Positions 1-8,186 of a stretch of DNA of 64,000 bases are shown one piece after another (the first letter of the stretch is position 1; the number at the start of each line of letters is the position of its first letter). The stretch comes from VAZQ01 sp045811525. Its GTDB lineage: Bacteria > Pseudomonadota > Alphaproteobacteria > Rhizobiales > Xanthobacteraceae. The position numbers and the translations under genes were made by a program. The notes beneath the pieces are model-generated. The model saw only the letters and a program-made list of their open reading frames with translations. It was not told the DNA's origin and did no database searches. Location of the stretch: contig JBJMTV010000034.1 of the NCBI GenBank assembly GCA_045811525.1, forward strand, positions 115,028 through 179,027, written 5' to 3'.

Positions 1-468
1 GGTGAGCGCCGACTTGGCCATGTTGCGACGAACGCGTTCGTTGTCCCCGTCCGCAGGCTCGCGCTCCAGCCAGAAGCGCGCTTCCGCCTCGTGCAGAATG
101 ACCTGTGCGTTCGGATAGATGGCTTCCCCCGCATCATCGCTCAACCCGTTCGAATGGTCGGGATGCAGGTGCGTCAGAAAGATCAGCTCGATCGATTCTG
201 GAGCGACGCCGTGCGCGCGGAGATTGCCGCTGAGCTTGCCCAGGGTCGGGCCCATGGTGTTGCCGGCCCCGGTATCGACGAGTGCCCACTTCCCGTTCAA
301 CCGTAGCAGGAATGCGTTCACTGAAATGGGCAAGCTATCCTTGCGCCCTGCGAGACGCTCGACTTCCTCCTTGTGCATGCCGAGAACCACGTCGAGCGGC
401 GCGGTGAGCACGCCGTCACTCAAGGTCGTCACCTCAATGGCACCGACCGTCTTGCTTTGATTCCGCAC
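1..468 (-). CDS. MBL-fold metallo-hydrolase, C-terminus cut by window edge
   Basis: Only the first 156 codons are in the window; the gene continues past the left edge. The frame reads THLHPDHSNG (forward bases about 143-172), which is the HxHxDH zinc-binding motif of the metallo-beta-lactamase fold, preceded by an ALVDTGAG strand that also fits the fold. The first in-frame ATG is internal, so I chose the GTG at 466-468, which has GGAGAG four bases upstream; another GTG lies at 478-480. No signal peptide is visible. The family covers lactonases, glyoxalase II and many others, and the substrate cannot be read here. It points away from the Bug gene at 589. Confidence 0.75.
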   Translation of the reverse strand, partial: MRNQSKTVGAIEVTTLSDGVLTAPLDVVLGMHKEEVERLAGRKDSLPISVNAFLLRLNGKWALVDTGAGNTMGPTLGKLSGNLRAHGVAPESIELIFLTHLHPDHSNGLSDDAGEAIYPNAQVILHEAEARFWLEREPADGDNERVRRNMAKSALT

Positions 469-588
469 GACACTCTCCACTGCTCGGTTCGACACGGCGC
501 AGCCGATCGAGCGAAAGTTGCACGATCCCGGGCCGCGGCGCTATCGTCTTGCCCAGCGACCTTGCATGCGGAGCCGAGTGCGAGAGCG

Positions 589-1569
589 ATGCGACCAGGC
601 CGGGCGTCCATCTTTGTGGCAGCGGTGCTGATGCTCTCGCCCGCGGCAGGGCACGCGCTGGACTATCCGGAACGCGCGGTGACGATCGTCGCGCCGTCCG
701 CTCCCGGGGGCATGTACAGCATCCTCGCGCGTTTACTCGCAAGCAAGCTCGAGGCGCGCTACGGCAAGCCGTTCCTGGTTGAAAACAGGCCGGGCGCAAG
801 CTCGGTCACCGGCGCCGTTACGGTCATGCGCGCCGCGCCCGACGGTTACACCTTGATGACGGCAGCGACGACCACGCTCGCAACGAATGTCACGCTGCAC
901 AAGAACCTGCCTTACAATCCGCTGACCGACTTCGTCCCGCTGGTGTGGATTGCGAGGGCCCCGGAAGTGCTGCTGGTGAACGCAGCATTGCCGGTGCAGT
1001 CGATTGCCGATCTCGTCAAGCTTGCCCGCACTACGCCGGGCGGACTGTCGTTCGCCTCGGCGGGTCCCGGCACCGGCCAGCATCTCAATAGCGAGCGCTT
1101 CAAGAGCCTCCTGGGCATACCCATGCAGCACGTCCCCTACAAGGGTGTGCAGCCTGCGTTGAATGATCTTGCCGGCGGGCACGTCGCGGTGATGACCTCG
1201 CCGATCCCGCTCGCCCTGCCGGTGGTGCATAGCGGCAGAGTGCGCATGCTCGGTGTCACGACCAAAGAGCGGGTTGCGGCCATCGCGGATGTGCCGCCGC
1301 TCGCCGAGATCGGTGTACCCGGCTATGACATGGCGTCCTGGTGGATGCTGGTGGCGCCCGCCAAGACTCCACCGGAGATCGTGCGCAAGCTGTACAAGGA
1401 TTTGCGGGCGGTGCTCAGCGAGCCTGACGTGCGCGAGGAGTTCATTGAACGACAAGGGCTCATTCCAGTCGCGTCACCGCCGCCGGAGGAGCTCAGAGCC
1501 TTCATTGCTGATGAAATCGTGCGACTTGGTGAAATCGTGCGGCAGGCGGGGCTCGCAGCAACCGAGTGA
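589..1569 (+). CDS. Bug/TctC-family tripartite tricarboxylate transporter substrate-binding protein
   Basis: A 326-residue exported binding protein. The N-terminus is a signal peptide (MRPGRASIF, then a hydrophobic stretch, cut near GHALDYPERA). The mature part shows the Bug hallmarks in order: the YPERAVTIV first strand, PGG loop, ENRPGA, PDGYTLM, HVPYKG, GHV and a C-terminal EIVRLGEIVRQAG. Bug proteins bind carboxylates such as tricarboxylates, terephthalate or nicotinate in the periplasm. The frame is open upstream to 373, but only the ATG at 589 places the signal peptide correctly. A paralogue follows 28 bp downstream. No TctA or TctB membrane genes are nearby, so it must use a remote transporter or act as a sensor. 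Confidence 0.9.
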   Translation: MRPGRASIFVAAVLMLSPAAGHALDYPERAVTIVAPSAPGGMYSILARLLASKLEARYGKPFLVENRPGASSVTGAVTVMRAAPDGYTLMTAATTTLATNVTLHKNLPYNPLTDFVPLVWIARAPEVLLVNAALPVQSIADLVKLARTTPGGLSFASAGPGTGQHLNSERFKSLLGIPMQHVPYKGVQPALNDLAGGHVAVMTSPIPLALPVVHSGRVRMLGVTTKERVAAIADVPPLAEIGVPGYDMASWWMLVAPAKTPPEIVRKLYKDLRAVLSEPDVREEFIERQGLIPVASPPPEELRAFIADEIVRLGEIVRQAGLAATE

Positions 1570-1597
1570 CCCGCCTCAACGAAGATACCCCAGAGCC

Positions 1598-2593
1598 ATG
1601 AGATTGCGTCGCCTGCGCCTCTACACTGCGCTCCTGTTTCTCGCCCTCCTCGTCGCGGGAGCCGGGCGCACCCTCGCACAGTATGCCGATTATCCAACGC
1701 GGCCCGTCACCTTCATTGTCCCATTCGCTCCCGGCGGCGTAACGAGCTTGTTCGCGCGCGTGCTCGGCGCGCGCCTCGAGCAGCGCTTCGGCAAACCGTT
1801 CGTGATCGAGAACCGTCCGGGCAGCGGCGGGGTGACAGCCGCCGCTGCCGTGGCCCACGGTAATGCCGACGGTTACACCCTCATCATGGCGTCGAGCACC
1901 GTGCTCGCTATCAACGTGACCATGCGCAAGCATCTGCCATACGATCCGAGGACGGAGCTGACGCCGATCGCATTGCTGGCGCGGGTGCCGTTCGTCCTGG
2001 TGGTGAACCCGGACTTGCCGATTCAATCGGTTGCCGACCTCGTTGCACTTGCAAGGGCCAAGCCGGGGGAGATTGCGTTCGGCACGCCCGGCCCGGGGAC
2101 CTTCCATCATCTCAATGCCGAGATGTTCAAGAGCATCTTCGGTCTCAACCTGGTGCACGTGCCCTACAAGGGCTCGGCGCCGGCGCTCAATGATCTCATC
2201 GGTGGGCACATTCAGATGATGTTCTGCGACGTGCCGCCGGCGATGTCACTGATCCAAAGCGGGAAGATCCGCGCCCTCGGCGTGACCACGAAGGAACGGG
2301 TGCCGGCAGTACCGGACATCCCTCCGCTCGCCGATGTCGGCATTCCGGGTTACGACACGGCGTCATGGCACACGGTGACCACCACGGCCGGTGTGCCACC
2401 GCAGATCATCGACAAGCTCGCCGGGACGATTCGCGAAATCATGAGCGACGTCACCGTTACCGATGCGCTCACGAAGGACGGCGCGCTGCCCCAGCTCAGC
2501 CCCTCGCCGCAGGAGCTCAAACCGTTCGTCGCGAGCGAGATTGTGCGCTGGGGCAAGGTGATCGAGCAGGCGGGCCTCGCTGGATCCGAGTAG
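1598..2593 (+). CDS. Bug/TctC-family substrate-binding protein, tandem paralogue
   Basis: A 331-residue relative of the preceding gene with the same frame of motifs: signal peptide ending near TLAQYADYPTRPV, VPFAPGGV, ENRPGSGG, ADGYTLIM, HVPYKGSAPALNDLIGGH and a C-terminal EIVRWGKVIEQAG. The ATG at 1598 was chosen because it begins the signal peptide, although the frame is open much further upstream inside the previous gene. It lies 28 bp after the first paralogue and is probably co-transcribed. The two proteins align along their whole length but clearly differ, which suggests an old tandem duplication with divergent ligands. The ligand is unknown. Confidence 0.9.
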   Translation: MRLRRLRLYTALLFLALLVAGAGRTLAQYADYPTRPVTFIVPFAPGGVTSLFARVLGARLEQRFGKPFVIENRPGSGGVTAAAAVAHGNADGYTLIMASSTVLAINVTMRKHLPYDPRTELTPIALLARVPFVLVVNPDLPIQSVADLVALARAKPGEIAFGTPGPGTFHHLNAEMFKSIFGLNLVHVPYKGSAPALNDLIGGHIQMMFCDVPPAMSLIQSGKIRALGVTTKERVPAVPDIPPLADVGIPGYDTASWHTVTTTAGVPPQIIDKLAGTIREIMSDVTVTDALTKDGALPQLSPSPQELKPFVASEIVRWGKVIEQAGLAGSE

Positions 2594-2733
2594 GGCGTGG
2601 TGGACGGACAACGGGCGTGACGACAGATGCGCCCCCTCCGCGGGACGTCGGCCATTGACCGATCCAGTGCAGGTGGGATCCAGCGCAGGCGTCACCATGG
2701 GGGCGTCAAGCTCGTGATGACACGTGCCGTGCG

Positions 2734-2759
2734 GGAACAGGCAAACGGCGCGACGCGTT
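2734..2759 (+). promoter_or_regulatory. EcfG-type general-stress promoter candidate
   Basis: GGAAC at 2734-2738, a 17-base spacer, then CGTT at 2756-2759. This matches the alphaproteobacterial EcfG consensus GGAAC-N16/17-CGTT. It lies about 214 bp before the small gene at 2973, so the leader would be long, which lowers confidence compared with the site at 16478. Confidence 0.4.
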
Positions 2760-2809
2760 GAAAGAATAACAGCTCGCCAGGCCTAAGCCGACGAGAGGCC
2801 TTCCTCGAA

Positions 2810-2830
2810 CAGCAGCAGCAGCAGCAGCAG
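2810..2830. repeat. (CAG)7 trinucleotide tract
   Basis: Seven perfect CAG units in an intergenic region. No gene in any frame uses it convincingly. It could vary in length between strains by slippage. Confidence 0.8.
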
Positions 2831-2972
2831 ACGTCCCTCGCGGTGATTCGGTCGAACGAGTTGGGAGGCTGCCCGCCACAGATCTAGCCGACGCCTTGAG
2901 GAACCGGCCCGCATGAGCCGGCCAAACCAACACCACCACCCTACTCAGTGGTGAGGTCAAGGGAGCCCCGCC

Positions 2973-3185
2973 ATGACCGATCAGGAAAAAAAGCGAGAAG
3001 ATGATGTAACAATAGCCGTGCAGGCGGGGATCGCCCATGCATTAGAAAAGCAATACCAGAAGGTGGTAAGCGAGCCGCCACCCTCTGTGATCTCCGCTCT
3101 GCTGGCGCGCTTCGAGGCAGCGGCTTTTTTGGCCGCCTTCAAAGAGAGAGCGGAGCGGTTGAGACAGCGCCTGAGCTCGAAATAA
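2973..3185 (+). CDS. small hypothetical protein (70 aa)
   Basis: Not recognised. The protein is 70 residues, strongly charged at the start (MTDQEKKRED), then helical with an alanine- and phenylalanine-rich middle (ARFEAAAFLAAFKE) and a basic end. A ribosome site GGGAG lies about 8 bases before the ATG, which favours this strand over the antisense frame of similar length. No signal peptide or clear membrane helix is present. A possible stress promoter lies upstream at 2734. Confidence 0.5.
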   Translation: MTDQEKKREDDVTIAVQAGIAHALEKQYQKVVSEPPPSVISALLARFEAAAFLAAFKERAERLRQRLSSK

Positions 3186-3204
3186 TGTGCCGTCATTGAT
3201 CGGC

Positions 3205-3738
3205 TTACTTCTCGATATGGTCTCCGCAGCGTTGGATCTCGTCACCGGCGCCCCAGGGCATGATAGGCACCGACGAAGTGGAATTCTTCGGTGAGCCTTC
3301 GATGAGACGATCAGAGTAGACCATATAGACGAGCACGTTGCGCTTGATGTCGCAGCCACGAACGATCTGCATCTTTTTAAAAAACAGCGAACGACGCTTC
3401 CGGAATACATCTTCGCCTTGTTCGAATTTCGCTTTGAACCGAATAGGTCCGATCTGGCGGCACGCGAGCGAGATGTCCGACACCTCCTCGGCAAGACCGA
3501 TCCAACCTTTGAAACCTCCTTTCTCCGGCACGGTAAAATGACATGCGACGCCGTCGACTTGAGGGTCGTCGAGCCCGTAGGTGGCTAGCTTGTCATTTGG
3601 ACTGAGCAATTTGAAAACGGTCGAGCGCCTGAAGATGAGATCCGGCTCGTCTGCCGCCCGCGCGGCGAGCGGCAGAAAGATGGAGACGAACAGCCCCAAG
3701 ATGGCGATCACGCTATAGCCTAATCGCAGCAGCCGCAT
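3205..3738 (-). CDS. CreA family protein
   Basis: A 177-residue exported protein. The N-terminus is a signal peptide (MRLLRLGYSVIAILGLF, cut after AARAAD). The mature part reads like the CreA family (PF05981): DPQVDGVACHF, GFKGWIGLAEEVSDISLACRQ and FKKMQIVRGCD, with conserved cysteines that may pair in the periplasm. E. coli CreA lies beside the CreBC two-component genes, but its function is not known. The ATG at 3738 has GGGAGG upstream; a longer frame to 3852 lacks a plausible ribosome site. No CreBC genes are nearby. It ends 19 bp from the convergent small gene at 2973. Confidence 0.85.
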   Translation of the reverse strand: MRLLRLGYSVIAILGLFVSIFLPLAARAADEPDLIFRRSTVFKLLSPNDKLATYGLDDPQVDGVACHFTVPEKGGFKGWIGLAEEVSDISLACRQIGPIRFKAKFEQGEDVFRKRRSLFFKKMQIVRGCDIKRNVLVYMVYSDRLIEGSPKNSTSSVPIMPWGAGDEIQRCGDHIEK

Positions 3739-3956
3739 GGATGTGCCTCCCTTCAGAGCCAAAGCCAGCGCTCGAGCCCATGAACCGCTGTTCCTTGCTG
3801 CTGGCCACCTTGGCATGGCGCGACAGATGGGAGGCGATTGTCGAAAACACAAGCCTGAGCCCGCGGCCGTGAGCCTCGTTCCAATTGGCGGCGGCTCTAG
3901 GCGGCACGACCTCGCGAGAGGTTGCTATTCGTGACGCAAATTTCGCATAGTGGCCT

Positions 3957-4949
3957 ATGCGCAACCGACACGACTTGCCCGACCGTCGGCACTTCCTCTC
4001 CTTCGCTGCAGCCGCTGCGGCGGCACCCTGGGCGGCAAACCCGGTCTTCGCCGCCGCCTGGCCGAAGGACAAGAACATCCGCGCAGTCGTCCCCTTTGCG
4101 CCTGGAAGCACGATCGACGTCATCGGCCGGATTGTGCTCGAGCCCGTGGCGGCGCAGCTTGGCCAGACCATTGTCGTGGAAAACCGAGGCGGTGCCGGCG
4201 GCACCATCGGTTCTGCCGCAGTCGCCAAAGCCGAGCCGGATGGCTACACGCTGTTGATCAATGCCTCGGCACATTCCGCCGCCCCCGCCGTCTATCCAAG
4301 CCTGAGTTACGATCCGGCAAAAGATTTCGCCGGCGTCGCCGTCTTTGGCGCCGTGCCGAACGTGCTCCTCGTTGCCCCGTCTATGGGGGTGAAGAGTGCC
4401 AAAGAGCTTGTCGAGCGTGCCAGGAACGGAGGCATGACTTTCGCGTCCGCCGGGGCCGGCAGCGCTACGCATTGGGCAGCCGAACGCTTCCTTCTGGCGG
4501 CGGGCTGCAAGGCCATGCACGTTCCGTTCAACGGCGGTCCCGCGGCGCTCACGGAAGTCATGACCGGCCGCGTCGACTTCTCTTTCATGGGCACTTCATC
4601 TGCGATGCCCTTGATCACCGACCGCCGGCTGGTGCCACTCGCCGTGAGCACGATCAGCCGCTCGCGCGCCCTACCTGACGTGCCGACCACGACCGAGCTC
4701 GGCTTTGTCGACTCCGATTACAGCTTCTGGAATGGCGTGCTGGTGCCGGCGAAAACACCTCGAGCGATCATCGAGCGGTTGCACGCGGCGGTGCAACACG
4801 CACTGGCGCAGCCTGCCGTCGAGGCACAACTGGCGCGGCAAGGTGTCGAGCCGATGCCGCTCACTCCGCAGGAATTCGATGCCATGATCGCCAAGGAGAT
4901 CGTTCTCAACATCAAGCTGGCGCAGGCGGCCGGACTGACATTCAATTGA
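3957..4949 (+). CDS. Bug/TctC-family substrate-binding protein with Tat-like signal
   Basis: A 330-residue Bug protein. The leader carries DRRHFLSFAAAAAAAPWAA, a twin-arginine-like signal, unlike the Sec-type leaders of the other Bug genes in the window. Mature motifs include VVPFAPGSTIDVIGR, ENRGGAGGTIGSAA, PDGYTLLI, HVPFNGG and EIVLNIKLAQAAG. It faces the leftward Rieske / amidohydrolase / monooxygenase operon and ends 76 bp from the end of the monooxygenase gene, so it could deliver the substrate of that pathway; this is inference from position. No TctAB genes are present. Confidence 0.88.
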   Translation: MRNRHDLPDRRHFLSFAAAAAAAPWAANPVFAAAWPKDKNIRAVVPFAPGSTIDVIGRIVLEPVAAQLGQTIVVENRGGAGGTIGSAAVAKAEPDGYTLLINASAHSAAPAVYPSLSYDPAKDFAGVAVFGAVPNVLLVAPSMGVKSAKELVERARNGGMTFASAGAGSATHWAAERFLLAAGCKAMHVPFNGGPAALTEVMTGRVDFSFMGTSSAMPLITDRRLVPLAVSTISRSRALPDVPTTTELGFVDSDYSFWNGVLVPAKTPRAIIERLHAAVQHALAQPAVEAQLARQGVEPMPLTPQEFDAMIAKEIVLNIKLAQAAGLTFN

Positions 4950-5025
4950 CCGCGCGCGAGCGGCCGAGCTGGGGAACGAGGCGTCTCACCTCTGCGTCCT
5001 GAGTCTGGCGCACGTGGAGGAGATG

Positions 5026-6129
5026 TCACGCGGCAACCGTCTCGCGCCCTAAGGCCGGCACCACCTCGTGCGCCAGACGGGTCCACGATTCGCGCTCCCA
5101 GGCTGCGTTGCGGCCGGCCCAATCAACGGAGCTCAGCAGCAGCGTGCCAAACGGACCAGCCTCACGCCGCAAATCCGTGAGCTGTGCTGCGACTGATTTC
5201 GACGACCCAAAGATCGTACGTTGCTCGATGAAGGTCTCGACCGTCACCTCGTCGTCCCGCATGTCTGGATGCGTCTTGAGCACGCTCAGTCGGCCAAGCT
5301 GGCTGTAAACCTTGTGCATGTGGCCAAAGAAATGGCGGTAGCCGCTCTCGGTGGCATAGACACGCGCGCGTGCCTCCTCGTCTGTGGCGGCGACCAGGAT
5401 CGCGCGGCAGACCCGCCAATCGCTCCCATCCGCGGGCCGCGCCGCCTCGCGGCACCCTTGGCGGTACAGCGCCCAATGACTCGCGAGATCGCTTTTGGAG
5501 AGGAGCGGGCTGGAGATCACGCTCCAGCCCTTGCGCCCGGCAGTGATCACCGACGGTGAATCGGGCGAGGAGCACGGGATCGCTATCGGTGGTCGCGGCT
5601 TCTGGTAGGGCTTGGGCAACCAGCCGAAGCTCAGGTCCGCATTGACGCTATGCTTGATGCGGGTAGTCCAATAGTCGCCCACCAAGTCATAAGGAGGATC
5701 GCTCGCCCAGATGCGCTCGATCATGTCGATTGCTTCCGCCACCATGCGCCCGCGTTCGCGCGGGTCTGCTGGCACGTTCATCAGCTCGTTGTCGGTGGGC
5801 GTGGAGCCCGAGCCGATGCCGAGAATGAACCGCCCCCTGCTCAGATGGTCGAATTGCGCTGCTTCCGCCGCCACCATTGCCGGATGGTGCAGTGGCGCGT
5901 TGATCACCCCTGTGCCGAAGATCAGCCGCTCGGTGCGCGGAAGCAGGGATGCTGCAAACATCAGCGGCGAAGGATATGGCTCGCTGGCCGCCGAATAGTG
6001 CTCGCCGATAAACAGCTCGTGAAAGCCAAGTTTCTCGATCAGCAGCGCCTTCTCGGTATCCTCGGCAAGATAATCGTGCATCGGGCGGCCGGCCGGATGC
6101 AGCGGCATCATGAAAAGTCCGAGGCGCAC
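5026..6129 (-). CDS. LLM-class flavin-dependent monooxygenase (luciferase-like)
   Basis: A protein of about 367 residues of the bacterial luciferase / alkanal monooxygenase superfamily, which uses reduced FMN and oxygen. Family signs are the start RLGLFMMPLHPAGRP, FHELFIGEHYS, PSPLMFAASLLPRTERLIFGTGV, GRFILGIGSGSTPTDNELMNV and PPIAIPCSSPDSP. The frame extends to a TTG at 6141, but GTG at 6129 has GGAG upstream and begins where relatives begin. It is the last gene of a leftward operon after a Rieske protein and an amidohydrolase. Relatives oxidise terpenes, chelators and sulfonates; the substrate here is unknown. Confidence 0.88.
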   Translation of the reverse strand: MRLGLFMMPLHPAGRPMHDYLAEDTEKALLIEKLGFHELFIGEHYSAASEPYPSPLMFAASLLPRTERLIFGTGVINAPLHHPAMVAAEAAQFDHLSRGRFILGIGSGSTPTDNELMNVPADPRERGRMVAEAIDMIERIWASDPPYDLVGDYWTTRIKHSVNADLSFGWLPKPYQKPRPPIAIPCSSPDSPSVITAGRKGWSVISSPLLSKSDLASHWALYRQGCREAARPADGSDWRVCRAILVAATDEEARARVYATESGYRHFFGHMHKVYSQLGRLSVLKTHPDMRDDEVTVETFIEQRTIFGSSKSVAAQLTDLRREAGPFGTLLLSSVDWAGRNAAWERESWTRLAHEVVPALGRETVAA

Positions 6130-6205
6130 TGACTTCTCCAAAGATAATGAATGGGAGTGGCCTCAAGCGTAGGCTGGGCGGCGCCGTCCGCGGCGCGTGC
6201 GCCGA

Positions 6206-7426
6206 TCAGGGAATCTTTTTCACCGGCTTCGAATCGAGCCCGAACACCTTCGCGGCGGTACCGCCAAGAATGTTGCGGCGACCCTGCTCGCTCAGGAACG
6301 GCAGATCGTAAATCACACTGGGAAGGTCGAAGTCCCAATGCGGATAATCCGAGGACCACATCAGCTGGGTCTCGGCATTGATCATCTTGAACGTGGCTTC
6401 GAGAATGGACCGGTCGCGCGGCTTCTCCATCGGTTGCGAGGAGTAGTACATCTCCCGCATGTATTCGCTGGGCCGGCGCTTGAGCGATGGACAATCGGAC
6501 GTGCGCATCAGGTAGGAGTGATCGAGCCGCTGCATCAGGCAATAGGCCCAGGTGAGGCCGCTCTCGATCCACATCACCTTGAGCTTGGGAAACCGCTCGG
6601 GCAGGCCATTAACCACCCAGTTCGTCATGTGCACCATGTTGAACCACATGAAGCCCAGCGCGTGCACGGAGATGAAGCGGTTCGTCAGCGCGAGCGATTG
6701 GTCGTTCCAATTGTAGGCGGCGTGAAAAGCAATCGGCTTGCCCATCTCCTCGAGCAGCGCGTAGGTCTTCACATAAGCGTTGTCGTGCACGGGCTTGTAA
6801 CGCGGCGAGGTGACCATGAAGCCGACCACGCCCTTCTTGTCGCCGAAATCCTTGACCGTGCGGTAGGCAGCCTCGGGATCGTTGAAGGGCAAATAGAGCA
6901 TCGATACGATGCGCGGCTCCTGAGCGAGAATGCGCTCGCAGAGCCAGCGATTGTAGGCGCGGCACATTGCCGTCTCGACCTCCACCTGAGGATGCAGGCC
7001 GAGAAACAGCATCGGCGTCGGGAACAGACAGGAATAATCGACGCCCATGGCATCCATCCATTCCAAGGTCATGGCGATGTCGCGATGCTTGCCGCCGCTC
7101 TTGTCATGCCGCGCGATGTCATGTCGGCGCAGATCGTGACGCGTGATGCGGCCGCTGATGTCCTGATAGCCGACGGTGCCGCCGAGCAGCGAGGCGCGCT
7201 GCCCGCGTTTGGATGATTCGAGCGCCTGATGGCGGATCACCGGACTTTCGATGTACTGGAACACATCCCGATAGGACTCGCTCTCGTAGTGGTGCGCATC
7301 CACATCGACGATGAGAAAATCTTGATAGTTGCGCTCGCGCGCCTGGCGCGACGCGTGCTCCAGGTGCTTGCCGGTCGTGTAATCGTCGCCGGTGAGCTGG
7401 CGAACCTCGTTGCGTGCCATATCCAT
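6206..7426 (-). CDS. amidohydrolase family protein (ACMSD-like, amidohydrolase 2)
   Basis: A 406-residue protein of the amidohydrolase-2 group, which contains metal-dependent decarboxylases and hydrolases such as 2-amino-3-carboxymuconate-6-semialdehyde decarboxylase. The N-terminal metal motif is shifted to DVDAHHYE (residues about 41-48), and the C-terminal catalytic aspartate appears as SSDYPHWD. The ATG at 7426 is preceded by AGGAGAG; a longer frame starts at 7525. It sits 20 bp after the Rieske gene and 76 bp before the monooxygenase gene, so the three probably form one pathway for an aromatic or heterocyclic acid. Confidence 0.87.
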   Translation of the reverse strand: MDMARNEVRQLTGDDYTTGKHLEHASRQARERNYQDFLIVDVDAHHYESESYRDVFQYIESPVIRHQALESSKRGQRASLLGGTVGYQDISGRITRHDLRRHDIARHDKSGGKHRDIAMTLEWMDAMGVDYSCLFPTPMLFLGLHPQVEVETAMCRAYNRWLCERILAQEPRIVSMLYLPFNDPEAAYRTVKDFGDKKGVVGFMVTSPRYKPVHDNAYVKTYALLEEMGKPIAFHAAYNWNDQSLALTNRFISVHALGFMWFNMVHMTNWVVNGLPERFPKLKVMWIESGLTWAYCLMQRLDHSYLMRTSDCPSLKRRPSEYMREMYYSSQPMEKPRDRSILEATFKMINAETQLMWSSDYPHWDFDLPSVIYDLPFLSEQGRRNILGGTAAKVFGLDSKPVKKIP

Positions 7427-7446
7427 TGCAGCTCTCCTCTGCGCTG

Positions 7447-7809
7447 TTAGGCGATGACGAACACATCGTCGCCGCGGCGCACGACCTGGTATTTCTTCAG
7501 CTTCAGTCGTCGATCGCCAACGCACTCGCCGGTCTTCAGCTCGAACTCATAGCCATGCCACGGGCAAACGAAATGCACGTCCTCGCCGAACGCTTGGCCC
7601 TGATAGCTGCGATCGGCCGCGATGACATCGATCACGCGGTTGATCATGATGCCTTCGCAGGCTGGCCCGCCGGAATGGACGCAAAAATTGCTGTATGCGA
7701 AGTAGCAACCATCCTTGAAAAACACGCCGATCTCGTCATTGCCGCTGGTGACGATGCGGCGATCGCCATCCTGCATCTCGCAAGCCTTGGCAACGAAGCA
7801 TTCCGGCAT
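7447..7809 (-). CDS. Rieske [2Fe-2S] ferredoxin-type protein
   Basis: A 120-residue single-domain Rieske protein. The cluster ligands are visible as C43-x-H45 in FCVHSGG and C82-x2-H85 in CPWHGYEFE. The start at 7809 (MPECF) has GGAGGAG five bases upstream; an in-frame ATG at 7839 is further from any ribosome site. There is no signal peptide, so it acts in the cytoplasm, most likely passing electrons to an oxygenase. It is the first gene of the operon with the amidohydrolase and the luciferase-like monooxygenase. No Rieske oxygenase alpha subunit is close by, so its partner is uncertain. Confidence 0.92.
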   Translation of the reverse strand: MPECFVAKACEMQDGDRRIVTSGNDEIGVFFKDGCYFAYSNFCVHSGGPACEGIMINRVIDVIAADRSYQGQAFGEDVHFVCPWHGYEFELKTGECVGDRRLKLKKYQVVRRGDDVFVIA

Positions 7810-8186
7810 CAAGCTCCTCCGGGCGGCTACAGTAGCCACCTTAGCATGGCGCGGGGCCCAAGCGAGCCGCGACCATGCGGGCCCCGCAGGCTGCTTGATG
7901 GTCGGGACGGCAGGACAGCTGCGGCGTCAGCGCGGCTTCGCAGCGCCTGAAAACGGTTGAATTGACGCTTCGAGCGCCATACACCGACAACACCAGTCTG
8001 CTGCGATAGGTAGATCGACGGCTCCGGTGCGGAGCGGAACTTGAACATGCAGCAGGGTAGCGCGCTCGATCAGAGGCGGCCGCCGAGAGGCTCCGGCGAA
8101 GCTCTTTTGAACATTCATTCATGTTCGCCGGCGCGACTGTCACCAGTCCAATTATTGACATGTGTTGGCGCTTGATGGCGCAGCCC
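7810..8186. other. divergent intergenic region before the Pel-like operon
   Basis: About 375 bp between the leftward Rieske gene and the rightward pelA-like gene. It should hold both promoters. I found no clear -35/-10 pair, EcfG site or hairpin, and no convincing small gene. Confidence 0.4.

Larger units (their letters stand above)
2594..2972. other. intergenic stretch with a (CAG)7 run and a stress promoter
   Basis: No convincing gene. The stretch holds a perfect (CAG)7 tract at 2810-2830 and a GGAAC-N17-CGTT promoter match at 2734-2759. Open frames here look like chance frames in GC-rich DNA. Confidence 0.5.

Noticed and set aside
2810..2830. CAG tract as a polyglutamine-coding region
   Set aside because: No frame through it has a plausible start, ribosome site or conserved protein on either side.
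6197..7216. Long 339-codon frame on the plus strand
   Set aside because: It is fully antisense to the amidohydrolase gene, which has a ribosome site, neighbours and metal motifs. The antisense protein has no recognisable domain.
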